The notes under the pieces are model-generated. The model saw only the letters and a list, made by a program, of their open reading frames with translations, did no database searches and was not told the origin of the DNA. A stretch of DNA of 64,000 bases from Oxobacter pfennigii (GTDB lineage: Bacteria; Bacillota; Clostridia; Clostridiales; Oxobacteraceae), in NCBI RefSeq assembly GCF_001317355.1, contig NZ_LKET01000029.1, positions 1 to 64,000 of the forward strand, written 5' to 3'. Made by a program: the position numbers and the translations under genes. This document shows positions 7,948 through 15,764 of the stretch, piece by piece; within the stretch, counting starts at the first letter, position 1; each line of letters begins with the position of its first letter.

Positions 7948-8707
7948 TGTAAAAAGTATAAATAAAAGCTTTGGAGGCGTTAAAGCAATACAGGGCTTCT
8001 CTCTTACGGCAGAAAAAGGAGATATAGTCGGGATAATAGGACCTAACGGTGCGGGAAAAACCACTATATTCAATGTTGTAACCGGCGTATATACTGCAGA
8101 TTCCGGTAATGTTTTATTAAACGGCAAAGATGTAACAAGATTGGAACAGTATCAGATAACCCGTGAGGGCATATCCAGAACCTTTCAGAATATAAGGCTG
8201 TTTAAGGGGTTGACTGTACTTGAAAATGTAATGTGCGCTTTTGACCCGGCATCGAAGTATTCAGTTGTAGGCGGGCTGCTCCCGACACCTAAGCGCCTCG
8301 CTGAAGAAAAAAGAGGAAGGGAGATTTGCGAGCATTATCTTGAGATAGTCGGATTATCCAGATTTCTGCATGAGCGTCCGGAAAACATGGCTTATGGATT
8401 GCAGCGCAAGCTTGAGATAGCCAGAGCACTGACCTGTAACCCCAAAGTACTGTTGTTGGATGAACCGGCTGCCGGATTAAATCCTACTGAAGTAAAAGAA
8501 CTTACGGACTTAATAAGTAAATTAAGCCGGGATATTGGCTTTGCCATTTTGTTGATAGAGCACCGCCTTGAGCTGGTTATGGGAATCTCCCATAAAATAT
8601 ACGTGCAAAATTTCGGCAAGACCATTGCTGTAGGTACTCCTCAGGAAATAAGGGAAAATCCAGAGGTAATTGAAGCATATCTCGGAGAGGAGGAAGATAA
8701 ATGTTAA
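7937..8707 (+). CDS. Liv-type ABC transporter ATPase (LivG family)
   Basis: 256-residue ABC ATPase. Walker A is GPNGAGKTT (about residues 35-43), the Q-loop region is ISRTFQNIRLF, and Walker B is VLLLDEPAAGLNP. The signature helix is YGLQRKLEIARAL, the usual variant of the ABC signature in the LivG subfamily, and the C-terminal H-loop is LLIEHRLELVMG. Start chosen at ATG 7937, which follows AAAGGAGGGAAGCAAG; an in-frame start 24 bases upstream has no ribosome site. It overlaps the permease by 11 bases and the LivF-type gene by 7 bases. Confidence 0.93.
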   Translation: MLLDVKSINKSFGGVKAIQGFSLTAEKGDIVGIIGPNGAGKTTIFNVVTGVYTADSGNVLLNGKDVTRLEQYQITREGISRTFQNIRLFKGLTVLENVMCAFDPASKYSVVGGLLPTPKRLAEEKRGREICEHYLEIVGLSRFLHERPENMAYGLQRKLEIARALTCNPKVLLLDEPAAGLNPTEVKELTDLISKLSRDIGFAILLIEHRLELVMGISHKIYVQNFGKTIAVGTPQEIRENPEVIEAYLGEEEDKC

Positions 8708-9399
8708 AGGTTAAGAATCTAAGTGCCGGCTACGGACATATTGAAGCGCTGATAGATGTTTCAATCGAAGCGGAAAAAGGCCAGATTGTCAGTATAATAG
8801 GTTCAAACGGCGCCGGAAAAACCACTCTTCTTCGCTGTATTTCAAGTATGCTGAAACCCTCGTCGGGAAGTATAGAATTTTTATCGGAACCTATCCCGGG
8901 AAAACCCCACAAGGTGGTTGAAAAGGGTATAGTCCATGTACCGGAAGGGCGGCGCACATTTTCGGGATTAACTGTAAGAGATAATCTTTTAGTAGGCGGT
9001 TATATCCATAAAGGAAAACAATTAGAAGAAGATTTGGAAAAAAACTATAAACTCTTTCCCATTTTAGAAGAGCGTAAAAACCAGTATGCCGGCACTTTAT
9101 CCGGCGGAGAGCAGCAGATGCTTGCTATAGCCAGAGGTTTGATGTCAAGGCCTAAAATGATGCTGCTGGACGAACCTTCACTTGGGTTAGCGCCGATGAT
9201 AGTAAATCAGGTTTATGATTTAATACTGAAAATCCGCGACAGCGGTATTACCGTACTTCTGGTTGAGCAGAATGCCCGTAAAGCTCTCGGTATATGCGAT
9301 AAGGCATATGTACTGGAAAACGGAAGGATTTCTTTAAGCGGTACCGGATGTGACCTTTTAAATTCAGAGGATATTAAGAAGGCATATCTCGGCGGTTAA
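8701..9399 (+). CDS. Liv-type ABC transporter ATPase (LivF family)
   Basis: 232-residue ABC ATPase, the second nucleotide-binding subunit. Walker A GSNGAGKTT (residues 34-42), signature LSGGEQQMLAIARGL, Walker B MMLLDEPSLGLAP and H-loop LLVEQNARKAL are all intact. The motif VPEGRRTFSGLTVRDNL is typical of LivF. It starts inside the end of the LivG-type gene (ribosome site GAGGAGGAAGATAA) and is followed after 56 bases by the dehydratase, apparently in the same transcript. Confidence 0.93.
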   Translation: MLKVKNLSAGYGHIEALIDVSIEAEKGQIVSIIGSNGAGKTTLLRCISSMLKPSSGSIEFLSEPIPGKPHKVVEKGIVHVPEGRRTFSGLTVRDNLLVGGYIHKGKQLEEDLEKNYKLFPILEERKNQYAGTLSGGEQQMLAIARGLMSRPKMMLLDEPSLGLAPMIVNQVYDLILKIRDSGITVLLVEQNARKALGICDKAYVLENGRISLSGTGCDLLNSEDIKKAYLGG

Positions 9400-9455
9400 T
9401 AAAAAAGTTGCAAAATATATTAAAATGCCAATAAATTAATCATGGAGGCTTTAAT

Positions 9456-11111
9456 ATGATACGTCAATGGAATGAAGAATCTCTTGACCACAGAAATACC
9501 CTTTTATATGCCATGGGCATATCGGAAGAGGATGCTAAAAGGCCGGTTATAGGTATTATTAATTCATGGAATGAAATGAACCCCGGACATTTTCCTTTTA
9601 AAGATGTTATAGAAGGAGTTAAAAGAGAGATATATGAAGCCGGTGGACTTGCTCTCGAGCTGCCGGTTACCGGTATTTGTGACGGAATATGCTCAAATAC
9701 TCCGGGTGACAGATACACACTGCCGGCACGTGATATGGTATCATCTGAGGTGGAAACCCTTGCAGAGCTTAACATGCTTGAAGGCATGATTATGATGAGC
9801 AGCTGTGATAAGGTTGTACCCGGAATGATTATGGCGGCTTTAAGGGTCAATATTCCTACGGTTATGTTTACCGGCGGTTTTATGGCGCCCGGCTCTCATA
9901 ACGGGAAAATGCTTACCCTTACACATACTAAACAGGCGTATGCCGCCTATATTGCCGGAGATATTCCTGTTGAAGAATATAAAGCAATTGTAAGAAATGC
10001 CTGCCCAACACCTGGGGTATGCCCTTTTATGGGTACGGCAAACACAATGTGTGCTACTGCTGAGATTTTAGGCTTGTCACCTCATGGAAATGCCAGTGTC
10101 AGGTCACAGACAAAAGAATGGATGGATATGGCATTAACTGCTGCCCGCAAGATAGTTGAGCTGGTTAAAAATGAAGTCAAGCCCCTTGATATCATAAATC
10201 AGGACAGTCTTGAGAATGTAGTCCGCTATATGATGGCTACAGGAGGCTCTACAAATTCTATTTTGCATATTCCTGCAATTGCAAGGCAGGGAGGCTTTGA
10301 CATTACTCCGGAATTCTTTGATAAAATCAGCAGGGAGATTCCTGTAATCAGCACAATATATCCAAACCACCCCACATATACCATGGTTGATTTTTCAGCT
10401 GCCGGAGGATTGGGCGCTGTTTTGTCCGAGCTTGCAAGGGCAAGCAAAATCAATGTTGAAGCTAAAGGCATGTTTGGAACTATAGCTGATAAAATTGCCA
10501 TTTCATCAAATAAGAATGAAGATATAATAAAGCCGGTAAAATCCCCTATAAATGAACAGGGAGGATTGGCAGTTTTAGCCGGTAACATTGCCACAGACAG
10601 CGCAATCGTTAAATTTTCTGCTGTCGAAAAAGAAGCCTGGAAGTTTACAGGGCCTGCAAAGGTTTATGATTCACAGGATGATGCATGGCATGCGATTTTA
10701 AAGGATGAAATAGTTGCAGGTGATGTGGTGGTAATCCGCTACGAAGGGCCTAAAGGCTCACCTGGGATGCCTCATATGGAGACATTTATGGCTGCCGTTT
10801 TAGGAAAGGGCCTGGGAACCAAAATTGCGCTTGTATCTGACGGCCGTTTCTCAGGAGCGACAGGAGGGCTTGCTATAGGCCATGTTTCGCCTGAAGCTTA
10901 TGAAGGCGGAAATATAGCATTTATTAAAGATGGGGATCCAATAGAAATTGATATTGAAAAACGTGTCCTCAAGGTAAATGTATCGGATGAGGAATTCGAG
11001 AAACGGAGAATTGGGTGGAAGCCTGTTGAAAAGCCTGCATCAGGATGGCTGAAGCTTTATAGGAAAAACACAACTTCTGCCCATAAAGGCGCTACGGTTT
11101 ACTGGGATTAA
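9456..11111 (+). CDS. IlvD/EDD-family dehydratase, probably a sugar-acid dehydratase
   Basis: 551-residue Fe-S dehydratase of the dihydroxy-acid dehydratase / 6-phosphogluconate dehydratase family. It has [24 protein letters not shown] (C117) and [16 protein letters not shown], plus the C-terminal [16 protein letters not shown] signature. Family enzymes remove water from vicinal-diol acids to give 2-keto-3-deoxy acids. A biosynthetic IlvD role is possible, but the ilvBNC operon is 48 kb away and the gene sits behind a transporter and near a KDPG aldolase and KDG kinase. A catabolic aldonate dehydratase is therefore more likely. Ribosome site CATGGAGGCTTTAAT. Substrate not determined. Confidence 0.82.
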   Translation: MIRQWNEESLDHRNTLLYAMGISEEDAKRPVIGIINSWNEMNPGHFPFKDVIEGVKREIYEAGGLALELPVTGICDGICSNTPGDRYTLPARDMVSSEVETLAELNMLEGMIMMSSCDKVVPGMIMAALRVNIPTVMFTGGFMAPGSHNGKMLTLTHTKQAYAAYIAGDIPVEEYKAIVRNACPTPGVCPFMGTANTMCATAEILGLSPHGNASVRSQTKEWMDMALTAARKIVELVKNEVKPLDIINQDSLENVVRYMMATGGSTNSILHIPAIARQGGFDITPEFFDKISREIPVISTIYPNHPTYTMVDFSAAGGLGAVLSELARASKINVEAKGMFGTIADKIAISSNKNEDIIKPVKSPINEQGGLAVLAGNIATDSAIVKFSAVEKEAWKFTGPAKVYDSQDDAWHAILKDEIVAGDVVVIRYEGPKGSPGMPHMETFMAAVLGKGLGTKIALVSDGRFSGATGGLAIGHVSPEAYEGGNIAFIKDGDPIEIDIEKRVLKVNVSDEEFEKRRIGWKPVEKPASGWLKLYRKNTTSAHKGATVYWD

Positions 11112-11196
11112 CTTTATGATGCAGAAGTAAATGCATAGGGCATGTGTGTTTCAAAGGCAATGCGTCAGATGTTTTCTATATAAATGTTTTTAATGT

Positions 11197-11225
11197 TTTA
11201 CATGGTCATAAAAGGTTGATATAAT
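11197..11225 (+). promoter_or_regulatory. Promoter of the LacI-family gene
   Basis: TTTACA (11197-11202) and TATAAT (11220-11225) are separated by exactly 17 bases, a near-consensus vegetative promoter 60 bases before the regulator start. No copy of the 14-bp palindrome is seen here, so autoregulation is not evident. Confidence 0.7.
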
Positions 11226-11285
11226 GTTAAATCATTAGCATTTTTATAGAAAATTTTGGTATGGAAGATCGGGGTGGAATTGCAC

Positions 11286-12293
11286 ATGACAATAAATCTA
11301 AAAACAGTTGCAGAATATGCCGGTGTATCATCCAGCACAGTTTCCAGGGTGATAAGCGGTAAAAGTTACGTAAATGAAGATACGAGAGAACGCGTCTTAA
11401 AAGCCGTAAAAGAGCTGGGCTATACCCCCAACACTCTTGCCAAGGGATTGAAAATGGGCCGGACAAATACTATAGCACTTATGGTGCCCAGCATTGAAAA
11501 CGAAATATTCCCTATAGTAACAAGAGGGGTAGAAAATACCGCCCGCAAAAATGGCTTTACGGTTATATTGTGCAATACCGATGAGAATGCAGAAGTAGAA
11601 AAAGAATATATAAATAAGCTTCAAAACAGGTGGATTGACGGTTTTATTATATCTTCAATGCTGCCTAGCAGCGACCATATAAGAAAACTTAAAGCCGATG
11701 GGTTTCCTGTAGTTTTAACATCACGTTTTTATGATGATTCCATTGATGCTGTTGTAATTGATAATTACCGGGCAGCTTATGACGCAGTTTCCTATCTTAT
11801 CAGAACTGGGCACAAGCGTATAGCCATAGCTGCAGGGCGCAAGGATCTTTCAATTTACCAAAAAAGGCTGCAGGGGTATATGGATGCACTTAAGGCCCAC
11901 GGCATAGAAGTGGACGAAAGCCTTATTATGGAGGAGACCAGCGGTCCCAACAGTTTTTATTATCTTACCCAAAACCTTTTAAACAGAGGAATAAGGCCCG
12001 ATGCGGTTTTTGCTACCAGTGACCCGAAAGCAATTGTTATTATAAGAGCAATCAAGGACCGGGGTTTGCGTATCCCTGCGGATATATCCGTAATGGGATT
12101 TGATAATATTGAAGTAAGTGCGCTTATTGACCCGCCATTGTCCACCGTTTCCCAGCCTCTTTATGAGATGGGGGTTTTAGCGGCTAAAAAGCTTATTGAT
12201 ATGATAAAAGCCAAGGAAAAGAATGTGATACCGTCAAAACCTGTAATTGACTATATGAATACGGATATAATAATCAGAAAATCCACTCGCTAG
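11286..12293 (+). CDS. LacI-family transcriptional regulator
   Basis: 335-residue repressor. The N-terminal HTH and hinge are textbook: LKTVAEYAGVSSSTVSRVIS followed by YTPNTLAKGLKMGRT. The rest is a periplasmic-binding-like effector domain with VVIDNYRAAYDAVSYLI, GYMDAL, SVMGFDNIEVSALIDPPLST. Start set at ATG 11286 after GATCGGGGTGGAATTGCAC, which puts the HTH at the very N-terminus as usual. It is embedded in the catabolic island and is the obvious candidate to bind the palindromes at 4768-4781 and 13501-13514. The inducer would be the imported compound or a keto-deoxy intermediate (inference). Confidence 0.92.
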   Translation: MTINLKTVAEYAGVSSSTVSRVISGKSYVNEDTRERVLKAVKELGYTPNTLAKGLKMGRTNTIALMVPSIENEIFPIVTRGVENTARKNGFTVILCNTDENAEVEKEYINKLQNRWIDGFIISSMLPSSDHIRKLKADGFPVVLTSRFYDDSIDAVVIDNYRAAYDAVSYLIRTGHKRIAIAAGRKDLSIYQKRLQGYMDALKAHGIEVDESLIMEETSGPNSFYYLTQNLLNRGIRPDAVFATSDPKAIVIIRAIKDRGLRIPADISVMGFDNIEVSALIDPPLSTVSQPLYEMGVLAAKKLIDMIKAKEKNVIPSKPVIDYMNTDIIIRKSTR

Positions 12294-12395
12294 ATTTTAT
12301 ATGAATAGATTCATAAAAATAGGCGGCCTGCTGATCAGTTGTGGTCTTGCAGGTCGTATCTTTATTCTGAAGGTTTATCAAAGGAGGAAGTACAA

Positions 12396-13421
12396 ATGGA
12401 ACTTCTAAATAGAGTAGGAAGGGTATTTGAACCCGGCAAAGTAGATTTTTTGACAAGAAAGGTAGCTGAACCTAAAGCTGAACAGGTTGTAATAAAAATC
12501 GTTTCCAGTGCCATCTGCGGCAGTGATCTTCATATTTTTAAAGGAAAGCACCCGTCAGCCCCCCTGCCTGTAACCATTGGTCATGAATTTTCTGGTGATG
12601 TCGTTGCTGTTGGGAGCGAAGTCAAAAGAGTAAAAATTGGCGATAAGGTGACGGTTGAACCGGTTATGGTATGCGGAAAATGTCCGGCCTGCAGGACGGG
12701 AAATTATGGCTACTGTGAGAATATAAGCTTTACTTACCGCAATGGAGATGGAGCTATGGCCGAATATATAACCATAGAAGAGCCTTATGTATATAAACTT
12801 CCGGAACACTTGTCCTATAATGCAGGAGCTTTGATTGAGCCCCTGTCTGTGGCTGTTCACGCTGTTAAAAGAGCGGATGTTAAAATGGGAGAGAAAGTTC
12901 TGATAATAGGCGCAGGGGCCATAGGTATTCTGATTGCAGCATTATGCAGAAAGTGCGGTGCAACGGATGTCATAATATCCAACAGTTCACAGAGGCGTCT
13001 TGATATGGCATTGGAACTGGGTGCCACAAGGGGTATAAATACATCAAAAGAGAATATTTATGAAGCTGTCAGTGAGATTACAGGGGGAACAGGCGTGGAT
13101 AAAAGCTTCGAATGCGTCGGTATCGAGGAGACATTCAATCAAGCTATGATGACGCTTAAGAAAAACGGATTGGCGACTATTATTGGAATTTTTGAAAATC
13201 CAAATATAACAATTCCGGCAACTCGTTTCATCACTCATGAAATTAAGGTCCAGGGTTCTCAAGGCTATTGCTGGGACTTTCCCGTTGCCCTTGAAATGTC
13301 TAAAGAAATTGACATCGAAAAACTGGTCACTCATACATTTAAGTTAGATGACCTTCAGAAGGCACTTGAAACATCACTGGACAGAAAATTTGGTTCCATA
13401 AAAGTAATCATAAATCCATAG
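12396..13421 (+). CDS. Zinc-dependent medium-chain dehydrogenase (polyol/sugar-acid type)
   Basis: 341-residue MDR alcohol dehydrogenase. Catalytic zinc ligands are C41, H63 and E64 (SAICGSDLH, IGHEFSG), the structural zinc is held by C93, C96, C99 and C107, and the Rossmann motif is VLIIGAGAIGILIAALC. It resembles sorbitol, threonine and galactonate dehydrogenases and would oxidise a secondary alcohol to a ketone with NAD(P). Start chosen at ATG 12396, behind AAAGGAGGAAGTACAA; an upstream in-frame start has no ribosome site. It lies between the LacI gene and the promoter of the next unit; a weak hairpin (about 12326-12357) precedes it. Confidence 0.9.
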   Translation: MELLNRVGRVFEPGKVDFLTRKVAEPKAEQVVIKIVSSAICGSDLHIFKGKHPSAPLPVTIGHEFSGDVVAVGSEVKRVKIGDKVTVEPVMVCGKCPACRTGNYGYCENISFTYRNGDGAMAEYITIEEPYVYKLPEHLSYNAGALIEPLSVAVHAVKRADVKMGEKVLIIGAGAIGILIAALCRKCGATDVIISNSSQRRLDMALELGATRGINTSKENIYEAVSEITGGTGVDKSFECVGIEETFNQAMMTLKKNGLATIIGIFENPNITIPATRFITHEIKVQGSQGYCWDFPVALEMSKEIDIEKLVTHTFKLDDLQKALETSLDRKFGSIKVIINP

Positions 13422-13460
13422 AAAAGGGGCATTATAGTTAGTAGCAGCATAGCCTTACAA

Positions 13461-13514
13461 TTGACATTAAAAGGCAGGTATGATAGTATTATTTTAATTA
13501 TGCAAACGATTGCA
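13461..13514 (+). promoter_or_regulatory. Promoter plus operator of the catabolic gene unit
   Basis: TTGACA (13461-13466), a 17-base spacer and TAGTAT (13484-13489) form a good promoter. TGCAAACGATTGCA at 13501-13514 covers the expected transcription start and is the same palindrome (TGCAA-n-CG-n-TTGCA) as at 4768-4781. Binding here would block initiation of the downstream five-gene unit. Confidence 0.72.
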
Positions 13515-13559
13515 TAGCCGGATTATACAATATTATTGGAGTAGGAGGACAAAATAAAA

Positions 13560-14924
13560 ATGGCAAAATTTGAGAAGTTTGCTTATAAATCATTGGAAGA
13601 TTTGGAGTCAAAGATAAAAGAACTTGGTGTTAATCTCAAGTTAAACAAAGATCTCTCGCCTCTGTCACGGGGGGTGAAGATAGGGAATACAAAAACCCCT
13701 AACGCCATAGCTATCCTTCCCATGGAAGGCTGCGACAGCAATAGCGACGGCAGTCCTTCAGACCTTGTATTCAGAAGATATAAACGTTTTGCTTCAGGGG
13801 GAGCAGGCCTTTTATGGTTTGAGGCCTGTGCCGTTGTGCCTGAAGGTAAAGCAAATCCCCTGCAGCTTTCTATAAATCAGGAAAACATAAAATCATTTAA
13901 AGAATTGGTGGATATGTCTAACAGCGAGGCAAAGAAAGCTTGCGGCGAAAATCACGTACCGGTAAAAATCCTTCAGCTGACACATTCAGGACGCTACTCA
14001 AAGCCAAATGGGAAAGCCGAACCTATCATAGCACAGCATGATCCGCTACTTGATCCGCCTGTGGGAGCGGCAGGGGACTATCCCGTTGCAACAGATGAAT
14101 ATTTGGACTCACTTCCCGAGAAATATGCGAAAGCCGCAGCTTTGGCAAGGGAAGCAGGCTTTGACGGCGTTGATATAAAATCATGTCATAGATATCTTTT
14201 CTCTGAAGTTTTAAGTGCATTTACCAGAGAAGGGAAATACGGCGGCAGCTTTGAAAACAGGACCCGCCTTATGCTATCAACAATTGAAGCCGTTAAAAAG
14301 ACAGTAGGCAATGATTTTATAATTGCAAGCCGTTTTAATGTTTTCGATTCTCACCCATATCCTTATGGTTTTGGTGTAGATAAGGATGACTGCTGGAAAT
14401 CCGATCTCACAGAACCGTTAAAATTTGTTGAACTGCTTAAAAAGGCGGGGGTGAATTTACTGAGCAATTCTGCCGGAAATCCATACTTCCGTTTCCCGCA
14501 GGTTACAAGGCCTTTTGATACTCCTACACTAAACGGTGAAATACCGGATGAACATCCTATTGAAAGCGTGGCAAGGCTTTTTGAATTCACCCGCAGAATT
14601 CAGCACACAGTTCCTGATATTCCCGTAATAGGAAACGGATACAGCTGGCTCAGGCAATTTATTGGTTATGCCGGTGCAGCTAACATTGCTGATGGTTCCG
14701 TTACAATGATGGGGATAGGCAGAGAAGCATTTGCATATCCTGATGCGCCTAAGGACCTTTTGGAAAAAGGGCAAATGGATCCTAAGAAAGTATGCATAGC
14801 TTGCAGCAAGTGCACTCAGATAATGAGAGACGGCGGAAGGACCGGATGTGTTATAAGAGATACAGAAGTATATGTACCTTTATATAATGAGGCCAGAGAA
14901 AAGGCAACAGCAGCCGGCAAGTAA
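13560..14924 (+). CDS. Old-Yellow-Enzyme-family reductase ending at a 4Fe-4S motif
   Basis: 454-residue FMN TIM-barrel protein related to NADH:flavin oxidoreductases and 2,4-dienoyl-CoA reductase. Visible landmarks are LTHSGRYSKPNG, GFDGVDIKSCHRYLFSEVLS (a variant of the DGVEIH..HGYLL motif) and SFENRTRLMLSTIEAVK. Near the C-terminus VCIACSKCTQIM continues to RTGC, a C-x2-C-x2-C-x11-C pattern like the [4Fe-4S] site of dienoyl-CoA reductase and trimethylamine dehydrogenase. The protein then stops after about 20 residues, so the usual C-terminal FAD/NAD(P) domains are absent. Electrons may come from a separate protein such as the FAD oxidoreductase two genes downstream. Ribosome site GTAGGAGGACAAAATAAAA. 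Substrate unknown; the family reduces activated C=C bonds. Confidence 0.82.
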   Translation: MAKFEKFAYKSLEDLESKIKELGVNLKLNKDLSPLSRGVKIGNTKTPNAIAILPMEGCDSNSDGSPSDLVFRRYKRFASGGAGLLWFEACAVVPEGKANPLQLSINQENIKSFKELVDMSNSEAKKACGENHVPVKILQLTHSGRYSKPNGKAEPIIAQHDPLLDPPVGAAGDYPVATDEYLDSLPEKYAKAAALAREAGFDGVDIKSCHRYLFSEVLSAFTREGKYGGSFENRTRLMLSTIEAVKKTVGNDFIIASRFNVFDSHPYPYGFGVDKDDCWKSDLTEPLKFVELLKKAGVNLLSNSAGNPYFRFPQVTRPFDTPTLNGEIPDEHPIESVARLFEFTRRIQHTVPDIPVIGNGYSWLRQFIGYAGAANIADGSVTMMGIGREAFAYPDAPKDLLEKGQMDPKKVCIACSKCTQIMRDGGRTGCVIRDTEVYVPLYNEAREKATAAGK

Positions 14925-14993
14925 TTATAGAAGAAGTTATAAATAAAGGAGTGCTTGAGTTAAAGCAGTGATTATCGCTAATGGAGGTTAAAT

Positions 14994-15761
14994 ATGAATA
15001 AGACAGCTATAGTAACCGGCGGAGGCAGAGGAATCGGTCTTGCAATAGTAAAGCAATTGGCAGCTGACGGAATGAACGTTTCGGTAATGGGTTCCAGCCC
15101 TGAGGATACTTACAGGGAAGCTTTTGATGAAATAAGAAAAACAGGAGCAGATGTTTTATATATCCAGGGGAGCATTGATAATGCTGATGACAGACAGCGT
15201 TGTGTCAATGAAACGGTAAAAAAATTCGGTTCAATAGATGTACTTGTAAATAATGCAGGTGTTGCCCCAAAGGTTCGAGCAGATTTATTGGAGATGACAG
15301 AAGAGAGCTTTGACCATGTTATAGGCATAAATCTTAAAGGTACCATGTTTTTCACCCAGCTTGTAGCTAAACAAATGATAGGCCAGGAGAAAAGTACATT
15401 TAAGAGAGGAACAATAGTGAACGTATCGTCAATTTCGGCAACAGTATCTTCTGTAAACAGAGGTGAATACTGCATTTCAAAGGCTGGTATATCCATGCTT
15501 ACCACTCTTTATGCCGATAGATTAGCCGATGAAGGCATATTCGTTTATGAGGTAAGGCCGGGAGTGATTGCGACGGATATGACTTCAAAGGTTAAAGAAA
15601 AATATGATGAGCTTATTAAACAGGGCATGTTCCCCATAAAACGCTGGGGATATCCAGAGGATATAGCAAATGCAGTATCCCTTTTATGCTCGGATAAGAT
15701 GACATATTCAACCGGCGACCACCTTAATTTGGACGGCGGATTCCATATCAGGAGGCTGTAG
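14994..15761 (+). CDS. Short-chain dehydrogenase/reductase
   Basis: 255-residue classical SDR. The cofactor motif is TGGGRGIG (residues 8-15), NNAG is at 86-89, the catalytic serine is in NVSSIS near 145, and the Y159-x3-K163 pair (YCISK) is intact. The C-terminal GDHLNLDGGFHI is typical of FabG-like SDRs. In this operon it is more likely to interconvert a hydroxy and keto group of the catabolic substrate than to serve fatty acid synthesis. Ribosome site AATGGAGGTTAAAT. The next gene starts 4 bases after its stop. Confidence 0.9.
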   Translation: MNKTAIVTGGGRGIGLAIVKQLAADGMNVSVMGSSPEDTYREAFDEIRKTGADVLYIQGSIDNADDRQRCVNETVKKFGSIDVLVNNAGVAPKVRADLLEMTEESFDHVIGINLKGTMFFTQLVAKQMIGQEKSTFKRGTIVNVSSISATVSSVNRGEYCISKAGISMLTTLYADRLADEGIFVYEVRPGVIATDMTSKVKEKYDELIKQGMFPIKRWGYPEDIANAVSLLCSDKMTYSTGDHLNLDGGFHIRRL

Positions 15762-15764
15762 GCC

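Noticed and set aside
9456-11111. Assignment of the dehydratase as biosynthetic ilvD
   Set aside because: Sequence family allows it, but ilvBNC is far away and the neighbours are a transporter, a LacI regulator and keto-deoxy acid enzymes; kept as a family-level call.
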